DNA from: Candidatus Gastranaerophilales bacterium
GTDB taxonomy: Bacteria; Cyanobacteriota; Vampirovibrionia; Gastranaerophilales; Gastranaerophilaceae
Direction: 5' to 3'
NCBI GenBank assembly: GCA_024695865.1
Contig: JAILHI010000027.1
Coordinates: 1-64,000 of the forward strand
DNA: 64,000 bases
The notes beneath the pieces were generated by a model. That model made no database searches. It saw only the letters and a list, made by a program, of their open reading frames with translations, and was not told the DNA's origin. Of the stretch, positions 58,474-64,000 are shown one piece after another (position 1 is the stretch's first letter; each line of letters begins with the position of its first letter). Position numbers and translations under genes: made by a program.

Positions 58474-60018
58474 TTGGTATCAAGAATTTATACGGGGGTT
58501 TTATCAGGATTAAACACGCACAAGGTTGTTGCGGAAGTTGACATGAACAATTCACTTCCGTGTGTTGTTATTGTCGGTTTACCTGATGCAGCCGTTTCCG
58601 AGGCAAAAGAAAGGGTTCGCTCCGCTATTAAAAATTCGGGATATGCTTTCCCTCCGAAAAAAATAACCGTCAATCTTGCCCCTGCCGACATCAGAAAAGA
58701 GGGCAGTTTGTATGATTTGCCGATTGCCGTCGGTATTTTATCTCTGGACGGTGTTGTAAATTCAGAAAAAACGGAAGATTATGCTTTTATCGGAGAACTT
58801 TCACTTGACGGTTCTTTAAGGGGTGTAACAGGTGTTTTGCCTCTTGTTTCGGGCTTAAAAGATTTGGGCTTTAAAAAAATTATTGTACCGTTTGAAAACG
58901 TTAAAGAAGCGGCTTTGATTTCCGACATTGACGTTTTTGGCGCAAAACATCTTGTTGATGTTGTAAATCATTTTTCGGATAATCCCGAAGAACACAAACC
59001 GCTGAAGAAAACCGTTATTGATATAAACGAGTATATGAAGGTTGAAAAATCGAAATTTGATTTTGATTTTAAAGACGTCAAAGGACAACTCAAGGCTAAA
59101 AAAGCAATGGAAATTGCCGCAGCAGGCGGACATAACGTACTGATGTCGGGCTCGCCGGGCTCGGGAAAAACACTGCTTGCAAAGTGTTTTTCATCAATTT
59201 TGCCTCCGCCGACTCCGCAGGAAGCAATAGAATTAACAAAAATATACAGTGTTGCGGGCTTAATCGACAAAGAACACCCTTTAATAACGAAAAGACCGTT
59301 TCGTACCGTTCATCATACCGCATCGGCAATAGGTATTATCGGCGGCGGTTCAAACCCAAAACCGGGGGAAATTACGCTTGCTCACAGAGGTGTTTTGTTC
59401 TTTGATGAAATTGTGGAATTTCCGAGAAATGTTTTGGAAGTTTTAAGACAACCGCTTGAAGATTCTGAAATTGTTATTTCCAGAGTGCAGACAAGCATAA
59501 AATATCCCGCAGATTTTATTTTTATAGGTGCCATGAATCCATGCCCGTGCGGATATCTCGGGGATAAGGAAAAAGAATGTACCTGCTCTGAATTTCAAAT
59601 TCAGAGATACAGAGCAAAAATATCAGGCCCGCTTTTAGACAGAATTGATATCCAGATTGAAGTTCCGAGATTGAAAGCGGAAGAATTAATCGACAAAAAC
59701 TTCAAAAGCGAAAGTTCGGAGGAAATACGTTCAAGAGTAATTCATGCCCGTGAAGTACAATATAACAGATATAAAAATGAGGATATTTTGACAAATTCCG
59801 AATTGACACCATCTTTGATAAAAATCTACTGTAAACTTGATGAAGCGTCGGAAAATATATTAAAAATGGCGGGTAAAAAATTCAACATTTCGGGCAGAGG
59901 ATATGACAGGATTTTAAAATTGGCAAGAACAATTGCCGATTTGGATTCTTCTGCTGATATTAAAACCGCTCATGTTTCACAGGCTTTGCAATACCGAAAT
60001 TTTGTCGAAAATAAATAA
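58474..60018 (+). CDS. comM: ComM/YifB-type Mg-chelatase-like ATPase
   Basis: A 514-residue protein starting with TTG at 58474 (ACATTGAGGTAAG upstream); the sequence aligns with ComM from VSRIYTGVLSGLNTHKV. An N-terminal LonC-like domain (PCVVIVGLPDAAVSEAKERV) is followed by AAA with Walker A GSPGSGKT, FRTVHHTASAIGIIGGG, GVLFFDEIVEFPRNVLEVLR and a Cys-rich loop (NPCPCGYLGDKEKECTC). ComM is a helicase promoting branch migration in natural transformation. 8 nt from the radical SAM gene. Confidence 0.92.
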   Translation: MVSRIYTGVLSGLNTHKVVAEVDMNNSLPCVVIVGLPDAAVSEAKERVRSAIKNSGYAFPPKKITVNLAPADIRKEGSLYDLPIAVGILSLDGVVNSEKTEDYAFIGELSLDGSLRGVTGVLPLVSGLKDLGFKKIIVPFENVKEAALISDIDVFGAKHLVDVVNHFSDNPEEHKPLKKTVIDINEYMKVEKSKFDFDFKDVKGQLKAKKAMEIAAAGGHNVLMSGSPGSGKTLLAKCFSSILPPPTPQEAIELTKIYSVAGLIDKEHPLITKRPFRTVHHTASAIGIIGGGSNPKPGEITLAHRGVLFFDEIVEFPRNVLEVLRQPLEDSEIVISRVQTSIKYPADFIFIGAMNPCPCGYLGDKEKECTCSEFQIQRYRAKISGPLLDRIDIQIEVPRLKAEELIDKNFKSESSEEIRSRVIHAREVQYNRYKNEDILTNSELTPSLIKIYCKLDEASENILKMAGKKFNISGRGYDRILKLARTIADLDSSADIKTAHVSQALQYRNFVENK

Positions 60019-60039
60019 TGGTGATTATCTGTTTGTTGT

Positions 60040-60345
60040 CACAAAACAGTTCTTAACCTTTGTCTATTGTCATTGAGAGCGAGCGGATTTTGTGTAGGCT
60101 GACCGAGTGAAACGAGGGAACGCCGAAGTAACAAAAAGCAATGTAAGCGGCAACGCAGTGAAGCGACCTGTGAGCAGAGGCTGAAGGGTCAAGGCGATGA
60201 GCCTTGCCCGTAACGCCGTTTATTGCGAACAGGTCAAGACAGCGAACAAGTGCTTTTTGTGAAACAAAATCCAAGACAGCAAAGTGAGCGTGGCAATCTT
60301 TTTCAGGGATTACTTCGGACAAGCCTCGTAATGACGTATTAGTTT
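60040..60345. repeat. Dispersed-repeat block between comM and nifJ
   Basis: About 300 bp of GC-richer sequence made of 'cattgagagcgagc', 'gtaacgccgtttattgcga' and 'cgtggcaatctttttcaggg' units. Bases 60289-60311 equal 631-653, and the 60170-60230 part is an inverted relative of about 680-735. No convincing gene in this 400-base gap. Confidence 0.7.
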
Positions 60346-60372
60346 TCTTGTTGTAACTTTGTATATTAAAAA

Positions 60373-60400
60373 GGCGGAAGTTTCATTTGAAACTTCCGCC
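60373..60400 (-). terminator. Intrinsic terminator of nifJ
   Basis: GGCGGAAGTTTC (60373-60384) and GAAACTTCCGCC (60389-60400) form a perfect 12-bp stem with a 4-nt loop; on the minus strand TTTTT follows. Confidence 0.9.
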
Positions 60401-60421
60401 GTAATTATTAATGAAAATTAA

Positions 60422-63400
60422 TTATTTCATCAATTCGCCGACTGATTTGTATACAGCCATTCTCTTAGCCGCATCTTCTTCTGCCTGAGTATAAAGTTGT
60501 TCAGCAGCTTCGGGGTTGGTTTTGAGAAGTGATTTATATCTGCCTTCGCTTCTGATGAAGTCTTGGTAACTTCCTTTCGGGTCTTTAGCATCCCATGTAA
60601 ACGGTGTTTCGTTTGCGGGGTTGTATCTGTAAAGCGGGAAGTAACCTGCTTCAACGGCACGTTTTTGTTCGGTTTGAGTTTTGCTCATGTCGATACCGTG
60701 TGCGATACAGGGAGCGTAAGCGAAGATTATTGACGGGCCGTCATATGCTTCTGCTTCATGGAAGGCTTTAAGAGTTTGTGCTCTGTCAGCTCCAAGCGCT
60801 ACTGATGCAACGTAAACGTAACCGTAGGACATGCTCATTAAGCCCATGTTCTTCTTGTAGGTTTTCTTACCGCCTGTTGCGAATTTTGCAACTGCACCCG
60901 TAGGAGTTGATTTAGAAGCCTGACCGCCTGTATTTGAGTAAACTTCGGTATCAAGAACGAGGATATTTACGTTTCTGTTCTGTGCAAGAACGTGGTCAAT
61001 ACCGCCGTATCCGATATCGTTTGCCCAGCCGTCACCGCCGATAATCCAAACAGATTTGTCAGTAAAGTAATCTTCAAGTTCTCTTACTTTTGCTAAATCA
61101 GGGCAGCCGCAGTCCGCATATTTTGCGATAACTTTTTTGGCTTCTTCCTGTGCTTTAACCGCTTCTTCCGTTTTGGAATTATCAAAGTGAGCCATTGCAT
61201 TATTCAAGGCTTCCTTCAAATCGGCAGGAGTTTTTTCGTTTTCCAAAACTTTTTCAACATAGGATTTTAATGTTTCTCTGTTTTGGTCAACGGCCAATCT
61301 CATACCGAAACCGAATTCAGCGTTGTCTTCAAATAATGAGTTAGCCCAAGCGGGGCCTCTGCCTTCTTTGGTTTTTGTATAAGGAATTGTCGGGAAAGTA
61401 CCCGAGTAGATTGATGAACAACCTGTTGCGTTTGCAACGATTGCATTTTCACCGAATAATTGTGAAACAAGTTTAACATAAGGTGTTTCACCGCAGCCTG
61501 CGCAAGCGCCTGAAAATTCAAATAACGGTTTTCTGAGCATTGCACCCTTAATTGATTTTGTATTGTTTTTACCCATTACATTGTCAGGAAGTGCATCAAA
61601 GAATTTTTCGTTATCGAGTTCGCCTGCTGCTTCTTCTGCTTCAATAGTTGACCATGAAAGTGCCTGTTTTTCGGGAGCCATTTTCATTGTCGGACACTGG
61701 TCTAAACATACGCCGCAACCCGTACAATCCATGCAGTAAACCTGAACTTTGAATTTTTCGCCGTTTGCATTCGGTTTTGCATCAACTGTTGTAAATGATG
61801 CGGGAGCATCTTTCAGGCTGTCTGCTTCTGCAAGTTTTGTTCTGATTGCTGCGTGAGGACATGCTGATGCACAGATACCGCACTGTAAGCAGTTTGCGGA
61901 ATTCCATTTCGGAACTCTCGGAGCAATACCACGTTTTTCGAGGCAAGCAGTACCTGTCGGGATTGTACCGTCAATACTCATTGCTGAAACAGGGATATCA
62001 TCGCCCTTTTGTCTCATTGAAGGTTCAATGATTTTCTTTGCAAATTCGTCTGCATTGTCGGGAATCATTTTAACGTCATCAGCGTGTTTTACGCCGTCTA
62101 ATGAAGCGGGAACAACAACTTCTTCGCAGGCATTGATTGCTGCATCGATAAGAGCAAGGTTCATATTGACAACATCATCGCCTTTTTTCTTGAAGGTCTT
62201 AACCGTCATTTGTTTCATACCTTCATAAGCCTGTTCAAAAGGAATAATGCCTGAAACCTTGAAGTATGCAACCATCATTACTGTGTTTGCACCTTTACCT
62301 CTTAATCCCGGTTGTTCTTTGATTAATTTTTCTGCATCAACGTTGTAGAATTTGATTTTCTTGTTGATGATTGTTTCCTGCATATCTCTTGTTAAGTGTT
62401 CAAATGCTTCTTCTTTTGAATAAGGTGAATTTAAGAGGAACGTACCGCCTTCTTTAATACCCTTTAACAAGTCATATCTGCCGATATAAGCATGTGTCGA
62501 GCAGGAAACGAAATCGGGTGCCGTAATTAAGTAAGTTGACTTAATTTGTTTGTCGCCAAATCTGAGGTGAGAAACAGTTACACCGAAAGATTTCTTTGAG
62601 TCATAAGCAAAGTATGCCTGAGCATCTTTGTCTGTATATTGACCGATAATTTTGATTGAGTTTTTGTTAGCACCAACGGTACCGTCTGAACCCAAGCCCC
62701 AGAACATGCAGTTTGTAGTGCCTTCAGGTTCTGTAACGATGTGTTCTTCAACCTTTAATGAAGTGTTTGTAACATCGTCTTCAATACCAACGGTAAATCC
62801 GTGGAAGCCGTTGTTTTCAGAGTGTTTGAATACGGCAAGAACCATTGAAGGTGTAAATTCTTTTGAAGATAAACCGTAACGGCCGCCGATAATTCTGATA
62901 TCTTTGCCTGCCAAAGCAGCAACAACATCTAAGAATAAAGGTTCGCCGATTGCGCCGGGTTCTTTTGTTCTGTCTAATACTGCAATACGTTTTGTTGTTG
63001 CGGGAAGTGCTGCCTTAAATCTTTCAACATCGAAAGGTCTGTACAATCTTACTTTAACTAAACCGTATTTAGTGCCTCTTGTAGCATTTAAGTATTCGAT
63101 TGTTTCTTCGATGGTTTCGCAGCCTGAACCCATTGCAACGATAACATCGGTTGCATCTTCTGCGCCGACATAGTCAAACGGATGATATTGTCTGCCTGTT
63201 ACGGCTGCAACTTTATCCATATATTCCTGAACAATATCGGGAACTTCATTGTAGTATTTATTAACTGTTTCACGACCCTGGAAATATACGTCAGTGTTTT
63301 GAGCGCCGACTTTACAAACCGGGGCTTCAGGACGCATTGCTCTCTGTCTGAATTCTTCAATGTATTTGGGTTCTACGAGTTTTGCAATGTCTTCGTAAGA

Positions 63401-63958
63401 AATTTCTTCGATTTTATGAACTTCGTGAGATGTTCTGAAACCGTCAAAGAACTGTAAGAAAGGAACTTTTGCTTTGTAAGTTGATAAGTGAGCAACCAAA
63501 GCCAAATCCATTTCTTCCTGAACAGAGTTTGCTGCGAGCATTGCATAACCTGTGTTACGGCAACCCATTACGTCGGAATGGTCACCGAAAATAGCCAATG
63601 ATTGAGCCGCAATTGCACGGGCTGCAACGTGGAATACTGTCGGGAGCATTTCACCTGCGATTTTGTGCATAACGGGAATCATAAGCAATAAACCTTGTGA
63701 AGCGGTATAAGTAGAAGTTAAACTACCTGCTGCCAAAGCACCGTGAACGGCACCTGCTGCACCTGCTTCTGATTGCATTTCTGCAACACTAACTTCTTTG
63801 CCCCAAATGTTTTTCTTGTGTTGGGACGCCCATTCATCTATCCATTCACCCATTGTTGATGAAGGAGTGATAGGGTAAATTGCGGATACTTCGCTTAACG
63901 CATAAGCAACATGTGCTGCTGCGTAGTTTCCGTCAACTGTTATAGTCTTTCCTGCCAT
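60422..63958 (-). CDS. nifJ: Pyruvate:ferredoxin (flavodoxin) oxidoreductase, single-chain
   Basis: An 1178-residue homodimer-type enzyme of full length. Domain I has EVSAIYPITPSSTMGEWID; the two-cluster ferredoxin domain has NCLQCGICASACPHAAIR and CMDCTGCGVCLDQCP; the TPP domain has FSGACAGCGETPYVKL and IIGGDGWANDIGYGG with DTEVYSNTGGQASKSTPTGA. It converts pyruvate and CoA to acetyl-CoA, CO2 and reduced ferredoxin, the main anaerobic route. AAAGGAGG precedes the ATG; the promoter is outside or at the very edge of the window. Confidence 0.97.
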   Translation of the reverse strand: MAGKTITVDGNYAAAHVAYALSEVSAIYPITPSSTMGEWIDEWASQHKKNIWGKEVSVAEMQSEAGAAGAVHGALAAGSLTSTYTASQGLLLMIPVMHKIAGEMLPTVFHVAARAIAAQSLAIFGDHSDVMGCRNTGYAMLAANSVQEEMDLALVAHLSTYKAKVPFLQFFDGFRTSHEVHKIEEISYEDIAKLVEPKYIEEFRQRAMRPEAPVCKVGAQNTDVYFQGRETVNKYYNEVPDIVQEYMDKVAAVTGRQYHPFDYVGAEDATDVIVAMGSGCETIEETIEYLNATRGTKYGLVKVRLYRPFDVERFKAALPATTKRIAVLDRTKEPGAIGEPLFLDVVAALAGKDIRIIGGRYGLSSKEFTPSMVLAVFKHSENNGFHGFTVGIEDDVTNTSLKVEEHIVTEPEGTTNCMFWGLGSDGTVGANKNSIKIIGQYTDKDAQAYFAYDSKKSFGVTVSHLRFGDKQIKSTYLITAPDFVSCSTHAYIGRYDLLKGIKEGGTFLLNSPYSKEEAFEHLTRDMQETIINKKIKFYNVDAEKLIKEQPGLRGKGANTVMMVAYFKVSGIIPFEQAYEGMKQMTVKTFKKKGDDVVNMNLALIDAAINACEEVVVPASLDGVKHADDVKMIPDNADEFAKKIIEPSMRQKGDDIPVSAMSIDGTIPTGTACLEKRGIAPRVPKWNSANCLQCGICASACPHAAIRTKLAEADSLKDAPASFTTVDAKPNANGEKFKVQVYCMDCTGCGVCLDQCPTMKMAPEKQALSWSTIEAEEAAGELDNEKFFDALPDNVMGKNNTKSIKGAMLRKPLFEFSGACAGCGETPYVKLVSQLFGENAIVANATGCSSIYSGTFPTIPYTKTKEGRGPAWANSLFEDNAEFGFGMRLAVDQNRETLKSYVEKVLENEKTPADLKEALNNAMAHFDNSKTEEAVKAQEEAKKVIAKYADCGCPDLAKVRELEDYFTDKSVWIIGGDGWANDIGYGGIDHVLAQNRNVNILVLDTEVYSNTGGQASKSTPTGAVAKFATGGKKTYKKNMGLMSMSYGYVYVASVALGADRAQTLKAFHEAEAYDGPSIIFAYAPCIAHGIDMSKTQTEQKRAVEAGYFPLYRYNPANETPFTWDAKDPKGSYQDFIRSEGRYKSLLKTNPEAAEQLYTQAEEDAAKRMAVYKSVGELMK

Positions 63959-64000
63959 ATTATCAGATCCTCCTTTAATACTTTCTAATAATGTGCTGTG

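Noticed and set aside
60053..60322. Minus-strand open frame of 89 codons between comM and nifJ
   Set aside because: It lies wholly within the repeat block shared with 541-830; composition is not protein-like.

Overview
This window comes from an AT-rich bacterial chromosome carrying one complete prophage. The host is probably an anaerobe: it encodes a single-chain pyruvate:ferredoxin oxidoreductase (NifJ) and a cofactor-independent phosphoglycerate mutase. The mix of genes (calpain-like proteases, patatin, group 2/3 sigma factor, TTG/GTG starts, dispersed 'cattgcgag...cgtggcaatc' repeats) reminds me of gut Gastranaerophilales (Vampirovibrionia/Melainabacteria). That assignment is from memory; another low-GC anaerobic phylum remains possible.

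Left host segment (1-7373): the C-terminal end of an HpaII-like restriction endonuclease, a block of dispersed repeats, a sigma-70 family factor on the minus strand, then three tandem paralogous calpain-like (C2) cysteine proteases. Each protease keeps a recognisable Cys-His-Asn triad. Genes 1 and 2 share a duplicated promoter module with a GTAACAAATGTTAC palindrome exactly 105 nt before each start; gene 3 follows gene 2 by 3 nt.

Prophage (about 7.4-41.0 kb): a transposable Mu-like phage with a P2-like contractile tail. The early operon runs leftwards from a divergent operator region at 13.5 kb (Ner-like HTH, RHH protein, MuA transposase, MuB ATPase, small genes, gp16-like, Gam-like, Mor-like, DNA methyltransferase). 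The lysogeny genes run rightwards (S24 repressor and a DUF2939-like membrane protein). The late genes leave a second divergent region at 25.3 kb. The leftward arm holds terminase, portal, a head-morphogenesis protein fused to an ADP-ribosyltransferase-like domain, and the gpX/D/V/W/J/U tail module. The rightward arm holds protease/scaffold, capsid, sheath, tube, tail-assembly chaperones with a -1 frameshift site, tape measure, gpI, two lectin-like fibres, lysozyme and a gpG-like protein. The early operon therefore ends at the outer edge of the prophage, unlike Mu.

Right host segment (41-64 kb): tandem-AAA ATPase, Tat-lipoprotein with a U32-like fold, SGNH hydrolase, patatin, gpmI, dnaK, acyltransferase 3, a winged-helix protein, leuD-leuB, a likely unannotated small RNA (minus strand, about 53287-53424), lytic transglycosylase, two host-specific proteins of unknown function, a radical SAM protein with an N-terminal SPASM-like Cys pattern, comM and nifJ. 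Most transcription units end in clear intrinsic terminators.
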